Origin: Rachycentron canadum
Lineage: Eukaryota; Chordata; Actinopteri; Carangiformes; Rachycentridae
NCBI GenBank assembly: GCA_038496675.1
Contig: CM076652.1
Coordinates: 3,284,535 to 3,348,534, forward strand
Reading direction: 5' to 3'
DNA: 64,000 nucleotides
The translations under genes and the position numbers were made by a program. Below the pieces are notes generated by a model. The model worked only from the letters and a program-made list of their open reading frames with translations. It did not search any database and was not told the DNA's origin. Positions 26,323 through 37,866 of the stretch are shown here, one piece after another; positions within the stretch are counted from its first letter, which is position 1; each line of letters starts with the position of its first letter.

Positions 26323-26553
26323 GCTCAGAGGAAGGAGGTGTTCCTCCAGGAGCGGTATGGCCACTACAGCCTGACCGACCCCTTCCTGGCCCTTCAGAGG
26401 GACTTTGAATGCGGGGTCCCCAGAGGAGATGCAGAGCGGCGGCCCCTGGGCTCCAGCCCCATCTCCGTCCTGGAGGCCGTCATGGCGCACTGCAGGAAGA
26501 TGCAGGAACGTATGTCAGCCCAGCTGGCTGCCGCCGAGAGCCGCCAGAAGAGG
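26323..26553 (+). CDS. cttnbp2: cttnbp2 exon: N-terminal CortBP2 domain
   Basis: This 231-base exon (phase 0 to 0, residues 1-77) encodes part of the N-terminal CortBP2 domain. It opens with AQRKEVFLQERYG and contains DPFLALQRDFE and EAVMAHCRKMQERMSAQLAA, nearly identical to the mammalian protein. This region begins the coiled coil used for self-association. The acceptor follows ttctttctccag and the donor is gtaaga. It must be preceded by an upstream exon that ends in phase 0 and carries the start codon; no such exon was found in 1-26322. A tRNA-headed SINE-like copy ends about 60 bases upstream of the acceptor. Confidence 0.96.
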
Positions 26554-26818
26554 GTAAGACACCGAGGAGGAGGAGGGTTTGTGTTGTGGTCAATGGGCTG
26601 CTGCCGCTGGGTTCATTTCATTTCACGAACGGCAGCGGGGCCAAAAAAAACAAACAAAACAAATAAACTGTGAACACATCATCATTGAGTTTGTGTTGAT
26701 ATAAATTCAGTCGTCAGATTAAGACGTAGCCTGTGTTTACATCTTCTCCTGTCTTACCACAGATTGTGTTTATTTACACTCAAATATCTGAGCTGAAATT
26801 CTCTGGAGGAAGATGAAA

Positions 26819-26819
<1 letters not shown>

Positions 26820-26873
<54 letters not shown>
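26820..26873. repeat. (TG)n microsatellite
   Basis: About 26 TG units. Confidence 0.95.
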
Positions 26874-26876
<3 letters not shown>

Positions 26877-27003
26877 TGTATGCATGGGTATTAGATGATA
26901 ATTGAGGACGGGAGCAACATTGTGTGCGTGTGTGTATGTGAACTTAATTCCTCTTTTCTGGTGTGTCATTTCTATTTTTGATGGCTGACAGTTTGTGCAT
27001 ATG

Positions 27004-27008
<5 letters not shown>

Positions 27009-27054
<46 letters not shown>
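27009..27054. repeat. (GT)n microsatellite
   Basis: About 23 GT units. Confidence 0.95.
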
Positions 27055-27055
<1 letters not shown>

Positions 27056-27295
27056 AGGTCTCTTTAGGATTTATGTGGCTCTCATTAACTGGGCAGCCAG
27101 ATGTCTGCTATGGCTTTGTCCCATTTTTTTCTCTCCCTCCCTGTTGAGGAATATGGATGTGTGAAAGTGTTTGGATTTGAGGCAGAATGACAGAGAGTGA
27201 GTAATAGAGAAAACACTGTGTGTGTGTGTGTGTGTCCTGTACCTGAACTCTGCAATAACAGAGATGATTCTGTTTTTGAGCCAAATTGAAGCTGT

Positions 27296-27297
<2 letters not shown>

Positions 27298-27331
<34 letters not shown>
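27298..27331. repeat. (AC)n microsatellite
   Basis: About 16 AC units. Confidence 0.95.
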
Positions 27332-27333
<2 letters not shown>

Positions 27334-27610
27334 TGGAGTTATGGAAGAAGGAAGGAAGGGAGAGGTAGGAGTTGGCTGTTTTGACAAGGAAGCTGGTTAA
27401 ATAGATTTTGGGGTTGTGGTTTGTGTGTCAGTCTATTTGTTGTGTATTTGCTTCCATCCATAAAATGCAAACACACACTGACTCAGTTTTAACGTCAGTC
27501 AGTTCTGGCCTGGTTTGGTTTGGACCTAAATGCTTTTGCTACCTTAGTCTGGAGAATAAAGTAATCTTTTTTATTATTATTTTTTTCATTTTAACAGTTT
27601 TATCATGTGT

Positions 27611-27770
27611 CAATTTTACAGCATTCATTCACGTCCACAGCCACAACTACCGTACAAAGCATCCAGCATTTTATTATATTACATTATAATTGATTAGCTG
27701 ATATTTCTAATGTCTCCATTATGAGTAGCAGCCCCCAGTTGTCACTGCTTAAAACTGATTAAATATGACG
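27611..27770 (-). repeat. dispersed repeat F, reverse copy
   Basis: Reverse complement of 21557-21722 with scattered changes; shared words include aaaatgctggatgct and ataatggagacat. Confidence 0.65.
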
Positions 27771-28436
27771 TTTACGTGGTGTAGAAGGGGGGGCTGATGT
27801 CACGGTGGGTTGACACTAGGTGCAGACGTGTTTAGGGTTGATGATGTTGAAGCTGACTGTAGTGTGTGTTGTCAAGTGTCACAAAAAAACCCCCCCAAAA
27901 AAAAACAGAATTGGCTGAAAACTCTAAAGCAGACCCTGAGGGTCGCTGCGTCTCAACACTGACCAGAGACACAGCTCTGCTCACACAGCTTTGACCTTGA
28001 GAAGGTTTTGGTTGATTTGACCATAAAAAATGAGCGAAAAAAACAGAGACGGTCACCGCAAAAACAACAGTTTACCCTCTTTAGCACAGAATAAATTGCC
28101 CGTGTCACCACTGATTGCACAGTCGTACCCTAACGGTCACCAGCGTCAGGGCTGGGAACCTCAGTGGAACCTTTTAAAATGGACAGTGACACAACAACAA
28201 ACCAACACTGCTGAAAGACACGGGCTCAGTGTAGTCGGAGGGGTCTTGTAGTTGCTGGGTAGAGTGAATTTCACCAGGATAGTCAGTGCTATCTTTATCC
28301 TCTTTATCCGTCTCCACTCCTGTCGGCCTCCTGTGAGTAAGCTGCTGAATTATCCATGAGGTCTTAGGCAAACTGAAGGCAGAGGGCGTCTGTACGTAAC
28401 ACTCTCTGAATCGGTTCATGGGCATAATGAAGACCC

Positions 28437-28470
28437 CCCCCCCCCCACACACACACACACACACACACAC
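28437..28470. repeat. C-run followed by (AC)n
   Basis: A C-run of about ten bases followed by about twelve AC units. Confidence 0.9.
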
Positions 28471-30931
28471 CTTCACACACACTCCCTCATCTCCTGCTCC
28501 ATGAATCAGTCATGAATTCAGAGGAAGCCTTAGCCCCCCACCTCCTCTGTTACAGCAACAACAGCCACGAAGCAACTCTGCATTTGTCAGTTTTTGTGGG
28601 CAAACTTGCTGCCAAAGTGGCGTCAATGTTGTGAGGCTGAATTTGGAAGCAAGGTCACGACCGCCGGTGCTGAAATTCCTTTTTCTTAAAATAGTCCCAG
28701 GCTGCCGCCGCCTCCTCCTTCCCTCATCCCCTCATCCCCACTTCTCCACAGTGGCTGAACAGGCTGCTTTCTACTGATACCCTGCATCATGACAGATCTT
28801 TTTTTTTTAAGGGAAGACTCTCCCTGTAATCTTTATTTAAATATTTCTTTAAACAGAGGAGGGTCTCCGGTGCGCAGGGCAACGGTGCTACCTGAGGTAT
28901 CTCCAGAAAAATGAGTTCCCGTTCAATCATTATTATTTCAAGCATGAGCACACACCTTTTGTTCAGTGTAATGAGATCAGCACAGAGGTGTTACTGCCAC
29001 AGAGAAGTCCCGCAAAAAATACCAAGGAGTTTACCGAAATCCACCCAGGAATACAGGTGGAATAGGTTGTAGCTTGTAGTATAGTGCCTTGAGTTAAGTT
29101 TACCTTGCAAGTGTCAAGATAGAGCAGAAGTCCTGCACAGCTGCTGTGAATTTTTCTTTAGTCGCCTGTAAGAAAACAAACAGTCGGATGGTGTCACGCT
29201 GCCAGGTTGTTCTCAGTCTGGACTCATCCGACTGGAGAAACGTTTAGTGAAGTTTGTGATTCCAGGAGTGTTGCTCTGTCTGTATTTATACCTCAGAGGA
29301 AGTCATGAAGCTGCTGCTGTTTACAGATGACTCAGCAGATCCCAACGTGGAGGTGGTGAAAAGACCCTTATAGCACCCGTACGGGTCCTACTGAACAAGA
29401 CCAGGTCAAAACCTGGGACCGGTATTAGCTGGTTTAAGGCCTCTATCTGTTTTCAGTATTTTAACGCAGCCATATTTGCAATACAGCTTGTTTACAGGTT
29501 TTCTTGTTTCTGTTGTGCCATTGCCCATTAAGACTAGATGTTAACTTCCAAACCATTTCCAAGCTGCTGCTACAATCTTGATTTTTATAACGACGTTGTC
29601 TGTTACGTATGAATACTACACATACGTACGTGTAGTCCGATCACAGCAGCAGACAGAAGTATGACGAGTAGTTCTCAGCAGTTACACCCCGGGTGAACTC
29701 GTCGGGTGAAAAGCCCATCACACAGAAGCACGATAACTGCGTCGACGGGGTTGGGTGGTTCTGAAGATGTTTGACAATCCAGTAAGCACTTCTGTTGAAG
29801 CATATTGGCGCCTTTAGAAGATTTTCCAGCTGAGCATTCGGGTCACCGTGGCCTCAGTGTTTGCTGTACTTAATTGCCATTCACAATTTATAAACTCGTC
29901 TTAATCCTGCCCGGTTTTGGTCTTCGCTGCCCAGTGAGTCACCACCTCTACAGCCTCCCTGACTTTGTTCTTCAGAGGCATTAGGCTGATTTACAACAGA
30001 CATAATCCTCACCCAATTAGCAGCTCGTCGTAGCACCTCCTTTTGAGTAACAACTGGCGTTCCCTCCGTGCCTCCCCTCGCTTTTTAGCCCCTCGCTCCT
30101 CCTCAGCATCAGCTGGTGCTGATATGTACTCCCTGAAGGTCTGGAGCAGGGGAGGGGGGGGTCTCGTATGGGACAGGGGTGGCGGGTTGTGGACTTTTGT
30201 TTGAGTGATGGGGTCTTGGCAAGTGGGCAGAGAGCCTCGGTTAAACCTCGTTACCCTCTGTGAAGCCAGCACTGAGCCAACAATAGCAGTGACGCTCCAG
30301 ATATAGAAACTGTGGCTCTGACAAGTCATCGAAATTCAGATGCTTGAAGAGGCTGTTTCTCTGTGAATAGATAAATTAGACACTTTCCTTCAGCCACCTC
30401 ATTGATTAATAAAGTGTCGACTTTGTGTGAATTTAATCTTATCCATCCATCTTGGCTGCCTATTTAATCTTCTGGCTCACTTTATCTCACTTCAGCTTTG
30501 TGACTAACAAATGTTCTGATATGGATGGTTGTATTACAGCAAAATGCAAGCAGATGTATTATCTATCTAATAAAGAAATGACAGGAATTATGTGTTCTCA
30601 CCCCAGGTTTCTGTGTTATTCAGGTGATGGATGATATATTCACATCACAGATGGGTTGTTGGATGTGACAGGTGGCATGAGGGTTGCAACTAATGATGAG
30701 ATTCGTTGAGTTTGTGGTTTGATTGCTGAGGATCAGGAAGGAAAAGATCCGTGTCCAATATCAGTTATTGGTAAATCTGTCACCGAAGGCGACAACAACC
30801 TGATAACTGTTATTGATTTACTAATCTTGATCTACCAAGCACAACAACTGGAAAACTGAAACCCATGTTATGAATGGTATCCATTGAATTGCGCTTCAAT
30901 CCCCTGATGTTGTGTTTATGTTTTCTTCCAG

Positions 30932-32360
30932 CTGGAGATGGAGAAGCTGCAGCTTCAGAGTCTGGAGCAAGAGCATCGCAAGCTGACGGCACAGCTGAAG
31001 GACGAACGAGAGAAGAACAAGCACATTGTCATGATGTTGGTCCGAGAGTGTAAGCAGCTTGCCACACGGGTGGTAGAGGAGTCTCAGCGCTTTGACGAGC
31101 TCCAAGCTCGCCTGGACGAGGAGAATCGCACCTCTGGCCGGCTGCAGGAGGAGCTGAGCACTGAGAGGCAGCGGAGCCAACAGATGGAGGCCAAGATGGA
31201 GAAACAGCTGTCCGAATTCGACACTGAGCGGGAACAGCTGCGTGCCAGGCTAGGCCGCGAGGAAGCCGAAAGCCAGAGCCTGCGGCAGCAGGTGGAGCAG
31301 CTCAGGACTGAACAGGGCAGTGGGAAGGATGGTGCTGTCGCCCAGCCTGTTGCTGCTGGAGCAGAACCTGCTGCTGCCACCAGCATGCTGCCCAAACCTA
31401 AACCTCTGACGTCTGTTTCTGTAGCCACAGAGCCCATCAGCTCTCGAACAGCGTCTTGCCAAACGGACCTGCCCCCCACTGAGGTGGAGGGTCCTAAGAA
31501 GACCCCCCTCACTATACCAGTCAAACCGACCCCTGCCAACTATGTGGGCCTGAGCCTGCCAAAGACGTCTGGCCGGGGGATCGTCCACAGCAGCTCAGGA
31601 GGACTGGCACAGACAGAGAATGGCTCAGAGGGCCAAGCCCCTCATGGTTTACCCAGCGGGGTCAGCCCCCGTGTCCAGGCGGCCCGTTACAAGTTCCAGG
31701 AACAGGACCAAAACGGCACAGCGTCCCAGAGTCCTCCAGCCCGTGACCTCTCCCCCACCAACCGTGACAACTTTGCCGCCAAGCAGCAAGCCCGTCACAC
31801 TGTCACGCAGGTTCTCTCGCGCTTCACCAGCCCTCCAGCAGGAGGCGCTGGTCCCCTGCGTCCAGGCCTGCCCCACTCTGCCTCAGAGGGAGGCCCTTTT
31901 CCCGGCCGCCTGAGCCACCCCATCGGCCTCAAGTCGCCCACAGTGGCCAGGATCGACCGGGGAAACCCTCCCCCTATCCCTCCCAAAAAGCCAGGGCTTT
32001 CCCAGACCCCCTCTCCTCCTCATCCACCCATCAAGGTGGTGGGGGACAGCAGCCGTTCCACTGGGGCTGGGCTAAAACCAGCCACGCCCCAGCTGCCGCC
32101 CAAACCCGCCCTGGACCTGGTCCCAGCCCTGACGGCCTCTCAGGTGGGTGCCTGCCCCCCCTCCCGCTCTCCAGGGCCTGGCCGGGGCCCTCAGCGGCAG
32201 CCGGCAGCAGCATGTGCAGAGTGCCCCCCCGTCATCAGCCCTGCCACCACTGTCAGTAGCCCCTGCTCCATAAACCCCCCCTCCACCTCCTCCTCCATTA
32301 GTGCTCCATCCTCCCGTAGTTCCTGTGCCTCAGCAGGCAGCCCCCTGGCAACAGCATCAG
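30932..32360 (+). CDS. cttnbp2: cttnbp2 large exon: coiled coil and proline-rich region
   Basis: This 1,429-base exon (residues 78-553, ends in phase 1) starts LEMEKLQLQSLEQEH. The first 125 or so residues are a heptad-rich coiled coil including MEKQLSEFDTEREQLRARL. Then comes a low-complexity Pro/Ser/Ala region with conserved islands: SRTASCQTDL, LSRFTSP, and RGNPPPIPPKKPGLSQTPSP, a cortactin SH3-type ligand with a basic residue after the prolines. In mammals the coiled coil supports oligomerisation and microtubule/striatin contacts, and the proline-rich part binds cortactin. The donor is gtaaag. If the donor is ignored the frame stays open for 30 more codons to a TAG at 32450, which resembles a short isoform (separate entry). 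Codon use is GC-rich. Confidence 0.96.
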
Positions 32361-32452
32361 GTAAAGGGGCTTCTTCGTGCTCCATCTCCCTCCAGTTATC
32401 CCCACTGCCTCTTCTCTTCGACTGTCTTTCCATGGTTGCTAGCTTAGCATAG
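32361..32452 (+). CDS. cttnbp2: possible alternative C-terminal extension of a short cttnbp2 isoform
   Basis: Reading through the donor at 32361 keeps the frame open for 30 codons, beginning GKGASSCSIS and ending SMVASLA before TAG at 32450-32452. Such a transcript would encode the coiled coil and proline-rich part without ankyrin repeats. Mammalian neurons are known to express a short CTTNBP2 of about 630 residues with that make-up. Adding a roughly 63-residue first exon to 77, 476 and 30 residues gives about 646 here. AATAAA hexamers occur at 33402, 33413 and 33548 and could end the transcript. This is inference; no transcript evidence is available, and a short open extension can arise by chance. 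Confidence 0.4.
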
Positions 32453-33401
32453 CCTAGCATAGTGATCAGGTCATAGTGAAACTGGTCTAACCACAGCAAT
32501 GCAACACAGAATAGCACATGGGTCAATTCAGTTTATGCAAGATCCGGTGTCGCTCACTGCATTCTCCCTACTCACCTCTCTTTCTCTGCCCTAAATATGT
32601 CCTCGCTCTGGGCACCTTTTGTCTCTCATGTTGTCACGTTAGCCATGTCGGTGTCAGTATCAGCCACGGACATTGACAACATGTCCAGAGGTTAGCTGTG
32701 TCACAGCAGAAGGAGAAAGTCAGGGTGGATTGAGGCAAACCAGATACTCTCCCTCTCATGTTCTCAGATCGGTTTATAGACCTTCAGTAACCAGTAACCC
32801 CTGTCCTCTCTGAAGCTGATGCCAGAGGCTGCTCTTGTCCCCCCCCCTTCTCCCTTTTCCATCCTCCAGTAGCATGCCATGACCACTCTTCCACTTCCTA
32901 CACTCTTGTCCTTGTCCTGCTGGTCTCCTGTCCACTTTGTATGAGTCGCTTTGATATAAATCTTAGCATTTATATTATATCTTGGGATGTGCTTGTTGTG
33001 CTATGCTTGGTTGTACGGTGTGTTGTGGTTTAAGAATAATGCCAGTTTATTACAACTTGGGTGTTATTTTCAAATTCTGGGCCATTATTGCTGTCAGTTA
33101 GAAACACATTGGCCTCATTATGATCAGAAACATCTCAGCAAGTTGATTCCTGACATCAGAGTCTATCGGGCGTCAGGGCGTGTTACTTGCAGACATCCAT
33201 CACATTTCACACAAGAACCTCTCGGTTTAATTCTAAACTACTTTACTTTCTATAGTTATCTGCCCACAGAGATTATTACCAACATTAATGGTATCCTGAC
33301 TGTCACTTGACTTAACTGTTTGCCTTCTTGTCTGACAGCTTATGTTTCTTGCCCTGTCTCACCTGAGATTGTAAAACTTAGGAAAACAAAACCAAGTTGG
33401 T

Positions 33402-33418
33402 AATAAACTGGAAATAAA
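33402..33418 (+). terminator. candidate intronic polyadenylation signals
   Basis: Two AATAAA hexamers overlap this span (33402 and 33413) in taataaactggaaataaac. They lie about 950 bases after the short-isoform stop. Another AATAAA is at 33548. Use is unproven. Confidence 0.3.
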
Positions 33419-35092
33419 CTACCTGTGAAATATGTTGCAATTCTAAAATTCCTCCTGTTCTTTGCATGCAGATGTTTTTCTGATATAAAATATACTAAAG
33501 CTGCACTGTCTCCTTGTATAAGTAAGATTACGAAGTTTGCCAAGAACAATAAACCAAAAGAAAGTAGAAAGAAAGTAGAACACCATTAAAACTTAAAGGA
33601 ACCATGTGTAAGTTCTGCTATTGCTTCAAAGCCAACATTAGCATTAACAGCTGTTTTATCAGTCTAGAAGAAATGCGAGTTAAGCATCAAACTACTCCAG
33701 CAGCTGTCTTCAGAGATGGAAAGCAGCGTTTTTGTTTTGCTTCTATTTCTATCATTTACTTTCTTCAACTGAAGTAAGCTAGAAACCAGCTAGCGACTGC
33801 CTGGGCAGCCTGTCTTTTCACTTTCCGATACCGAGTCAGCAGAGCTTCCAGCCTGCCCCGAGGTAGCTGCTCAGAGGAAACTATCATAACCTATTGTGTT
33901 TAAATGCAGCAGTGGCTGAAGCTCTTGGCAGGACTGGTAAGTAAATGACTGTTAATGCTAACATTAGCTATGTAGCAGTGGCAAAACTTACCAATAGCTC
34001 ATTTAACATTTTATAGACGTTATACTACTGCTGCACTGAACATATGTTAAGATTTGCTGATGCGGCCATTAATAAAATGATGGCCACCTCAGAGGAGTGT
34101 TATTTAGTAACACTTTCGAGGCTAAAATAAAGATATGTACACTGATCCTAAGGAAACAGTTTGGCAACACCAGAGTTTATAGCCTTTCAGATGTCATTAC
34201 ATTTGATTGCAGCGCCTTCCACTCAAAGATCTGACAAAGCTGCGGAGCACTTGAAGAGAAATTCTATTCTTCTGCTCCACAGACGTATTTATCACATTTT
34301 CAAGCCAGGACACAATCTCACCTGTCAGCAGCCAGACATGTTTTTGCAGCCTTTGTACTTTTCCTGTTCTCCATCACCACCCACTCAGACAGAAAGTGCA
34401 ACCGCAATGGCTGCTGTAATCCTCGTCCTTGAGATTCCCTGCTGCACTTTTTCTACACTCTCCTTTGTATCTCTCTTTTTTGTTTCCCAGTCTGTGAGAC
34501 AAATGTCTGCGTTCAAACTCTCTGTTCTCCATTTTTCTAACAACGTTTATCCCTCCCAGTTGAGAACAACCATAAAAAACTGGTTTAAAGTAGAAGCTCT
34601 AGCATTCAGCACAGACACCTTTCAGTAGAGCCATAACTCTTAAAGCTAATAGTTTTTGCAAAGTTGTTGGGTTTAGTAATTAGACCTTTTCTCTGTTCTG
34701 TTTTTAATCTGTTTGTTAATTATTTAAAACGTTTCTCTGTAATTGCTACAGTATCAGACTAAGTAATGTGTCCACTGTGAATAATGTGGGTGAATGATTT
34801 TATTGAAAGATGAAGGCCATCTATCATCTTGTCAATAATGTGATGTGTTGACAGACTCTTTTGTCCAGGCTGCAGGACGCCTCGAATGCTAATGAAATCA
34901 CAGACTTTTTTATTTAGGGATTGTGAAAAAAGCCTGGAAATGCTTCAGAATTTAACAAAAAAAATTCCAGGGCACAACAATAACAGCATTATCACAGCGA
35001 GACAGTCAACATCTTAGTTATTGTTGTGATGATTGTTGGGATGGTCTCACTCTACACATTTAGGACTTTTTCTGACTTTTAGCATATTTGTG

Positions 35093-35124
<32 letters not shown>

Positions 35125-35825
35125 GTGTTCCACTTTAAGGTCAGAGATTTATTTCAAAAAGTATGTGAGGATCCTAAAGTGCCAAAACATACCAAACATG
35201 TCCGGCTGAATTTCAAGGAATTTGTGTCAAAAAGGCTAAATAACATACCTAGAATACTTCTGTTTAAAGAAAACTAAACATTTAAAGGATAGTCAATGAT
35301 TAAATAAAATTAAATAAGAAGGCAACAAAATTCATTTTTTTCCTCCTGAGCCTGAATCAAAGCCTCAGTATGTTGTTTTACCTGTTTAACCATTTCCTTC
35401 CTAATCCTTTCATTAATCCCACTCAGGGATTACAGCCATAGAAACCAGTTTCTATACTTATTATCATTATTATACTTATATTATATATGGTAACCAACTG
35501 ATATAAATACACTGCGCTTTACTAGCAGAGTCATTAGCAACTGCAGATACACAACTCTTACATACTTACAAACATACTCTTTGAATTTAGGCTCATATCA
35601 AAAAAGCTGCAGTGACATTTTTAGTTTAGTTTATGTTTTAGTTTTTCCCTCAGACTTTATCTGTTAGCAGAATCAGTTGCTAAATAGCTAACTATCTCAC
35701 TAGCTGCCCTTCAAAAGTGATAAATCTCATAATGAATGTCAAAGTCACGAATGGCTCACAAGTAGTTGCCATTAGTTCTTTTATTTTCTTGATTTTTACC
35801 TTTTTTGCTGGTGAGCTAGTGAGCT

Positions 35826-35896
35826 AGCACTAATGTCACACATGTTACTTAGATAGCCAGTGGTTAGCTTGTTAGCTAACGTGTGACATTAGTGCT
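35826..35896. repeat. inverted repeat, 16-base arms
   Basis: agcactaatgtcacac at 35826-35841 is the exact reverse complement of gtgtgacattagtgct at 35881-35896; the loop is 39 bases. Confidence 0.9.
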
Positions 35897-36460
35897 TTTA
35901 CTTGTATAATCCATCTCCTACGTCACTGAATGAAATATTCATAATTCGAAGCCAAGATAATTGATTTTTGTTATAATAATAATAATTATTATAATAATAA
36001 AGTTTATTTATGTAGCACAGGGATCAAAATAACATTTAATACTTGTTTTTTCTAATTTTGGTCACATTTCTCTCAAATTCAGCCTGACATGTTGGATATT
36101 TTTCAGTCTACACTAGGATAAAAAAAAATATTGGTGTTTGACCATTTTCTGCACAATACAAGCTTGTACTTGTCAGCCTGTTAGCAACCAGCCATCCACT
36201 GGGGTAAATACAACCACTGCTCCTTTTTCTACCTCAGAAGTGTTTATTTATTAACCACCTTGTTCACCTGCTGCTCAGACACAAGAGACTGTACTACGAT
36301 GTGTATGGATCTGAAGTGTTGTCTCCTTCCCTTCCAACCCGTCCACCTTCTCAAACCTTTACTCTCCCATGCACAGCACTTCTAGCTCACCTCCTCTTCC
36401 TCCTGCTCTTCCTCCTCCTAGTTTAACCTGTGCTGCTCCTGCTCCTCCTTCCTCCTGCAG

Positions 36461-36775
36461 GCTGGTGTCCCTCCGTAGTCTCCTCTCTAAGTGGCGGTGG
36501 GCCTGCTGCCCTGGACGGCGGGCGCCCCCTGCTCCTCCAAGCTGCTTCCCAGGGAAATGTCACTTTATTGTCAATGCTGCTTAACCAACCAGACCCGACC
36601 ACCATCACCACCACCACTACTACTACTACTACCACCACCACCTCCACGTCCACCAACATCACCTCTACCACCGCCATGGAGAACAAGCCCAATCATCTTG
36701 ACCAAGACCCCCACCTCTACCACAACCACAACCGAACCTCTGCCTTGTTTGCTGCTGCTCAAAACGGACACACAG
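36461..36775 (+). CDS. cttnbp2: cttnbp2 exon: ankyrin repeat 1, Thr-rich insert, start of repeat 2
   Basis: This 315-base exon (phase 1 to 1, residues 554-658) encodes ankyrin repeat 1, seen in GGRPLLLQAASQGNVTLLSMLLN, then an unusual insert, then the first half of repeat 2 (SALFAAAQNGHT). Mammals have a short link of about a dozen residues between the repeats; here the loop is about 48 residues, with a run of 12 threonines coded by ACC/ACT triplets followed by an Asn/His/Asp-rich stretch. The acceptor follows cctcctgcag and the donor is gtaaat. Its length is a multiple of three, so skipping it would keep the frame but destroy two repeats. Confidence 0.93.
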
Positions 36776-37787
36776 GTAAATGGCATGTCATTGGTCAGCA
36801 GTAGCGGGCTGCTTGAAGGCACTGAATGGGCTTTGGCGAGGATAGAAATGGATGAGAGGATGTGCTGTGCCACAGAGGTCATGTAGCAGCCTTGGTTCAG
36901 AAGGAGAAGCTAAGATTTGATGGATAATTTAATAGCTGAGCTTATTTAGGCTCTGTATATTTGATGCTCCTCAAAAATATGATTTCCCCATCAGCACTGT
37001 ATTCATGTACTGAGGGCGGCGTTGAAACTAGACCTAAATGCTCTAGATTTTCAAAATAAATTAAAAAAAAAAAAATTCAAATAATTAAAACATTTCACAG
37101 GCTTCAAGTTTGGTGACGTGTGACTTTAATGTGTCTAAACTCTTGGCTGCAGATAGAATATCAGGTTTGTCAAGTTCACCTAAACCTGATTTTATCTGAT
37201 GGTTACTGTCAATTTAATATATCAGTGCACTGATGTAGATCACTGGCTGAGCTGTCGACTTCTTGGATCTTTGTGATGTTTGATACTTTATCATTTTTCT
37301 GCCTATTGCACAGAAAGTGTATCCATGACACATTTTTAAAACACAGGTTGACCCACTGGGAGCAGAAACCCTGTCTGTGGTTGATTGATTGATTTCAAAG
37401 AGTATGGTTCAGGGAATACCCAGAGGCCCCTATTGATTATTATTGATTGATAAACAAAAGGTGATAACACGGAGGCACAAGGGCCTCACGGAGGATTGAT
37501 TGTTCAGAGAGCACAGCTGATATGCACGAATAAACAAACTCCATGATGTATTCTTTAAAGGATCATAAGACTAATGCATGCAGTGAGTATATATACACAC
37601 TTCTGCCAGATTTGGGACAATATTACCCTCAAAATGTGATATTGTTTCAGTATTGACAAACACAGGGCCCTCTGTACATTGTACCTTAGCATATGACAAA
37701 TAAAACATATATAAATAAACTTATTCCTAAAACAGAAAATACAATAATATAATTATATAATACATTAAACATTAAACAGGGTAGTAA

Positions 37788-37866
37788 AATTGCTATGATA
37801 TCATGTATTGTGATATTTTGGCTGGACTGTATCGAGATATTGGTATTGATACTTTATTGATACTAA
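37788..37866 (+). repeat. dispersed repeat G, copy 1
   Basis: tattgtgatattttggctgg and actgtatcgagatattgg recur with changes at 47462-47515 (atcacgatatttggcctgga and ctgtatcaagatatt). Confidence 0.5.

Larger units (their letters stand above)
26554..30931. other. cttnbp2 intron after exon 26323-26553
   Basis: 4.4 kb with GT...AG ends and no gene. Contains three long TG/AC tracts, repeat F reverse copy at 27611-27770, a tiny family A end (gatgtcacggtgggttgaca) near 27793, and a C-run with (AC)n at 28437-28470. 28870-30300 has no recognised element. Confidence 0.7.
32453..36460. other. cttnbp2 intron between large exon and ankyrin exons
   Basis: No second gene. The first kilobase could be the 3' UTR of the short isoform, with AATAAA at 33402, 33413 and 33548. 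A TTAGC/GCTAGC-rich part with an inverted repeat lies at 35690-35896, a poly-T at 35098-35124 and an ATA-rich palindromic tract at 35974-36000. A 155-codon frame at 34161 has no recognisable protein. Confidence 0.65.

Noticed and set aside
31084..31588. Antisense open frames over the large exon
   Set aside because: They are shadows of a GC-rich coding exon; the + strand frame matches CTTNBP2 throughout.
34161..34628. 155-codon open frame in a cttnbp2 intron
   Set aside because: No recognisable motif, no neighbouring exon logic, and its composition matches surrounding intron sequence.
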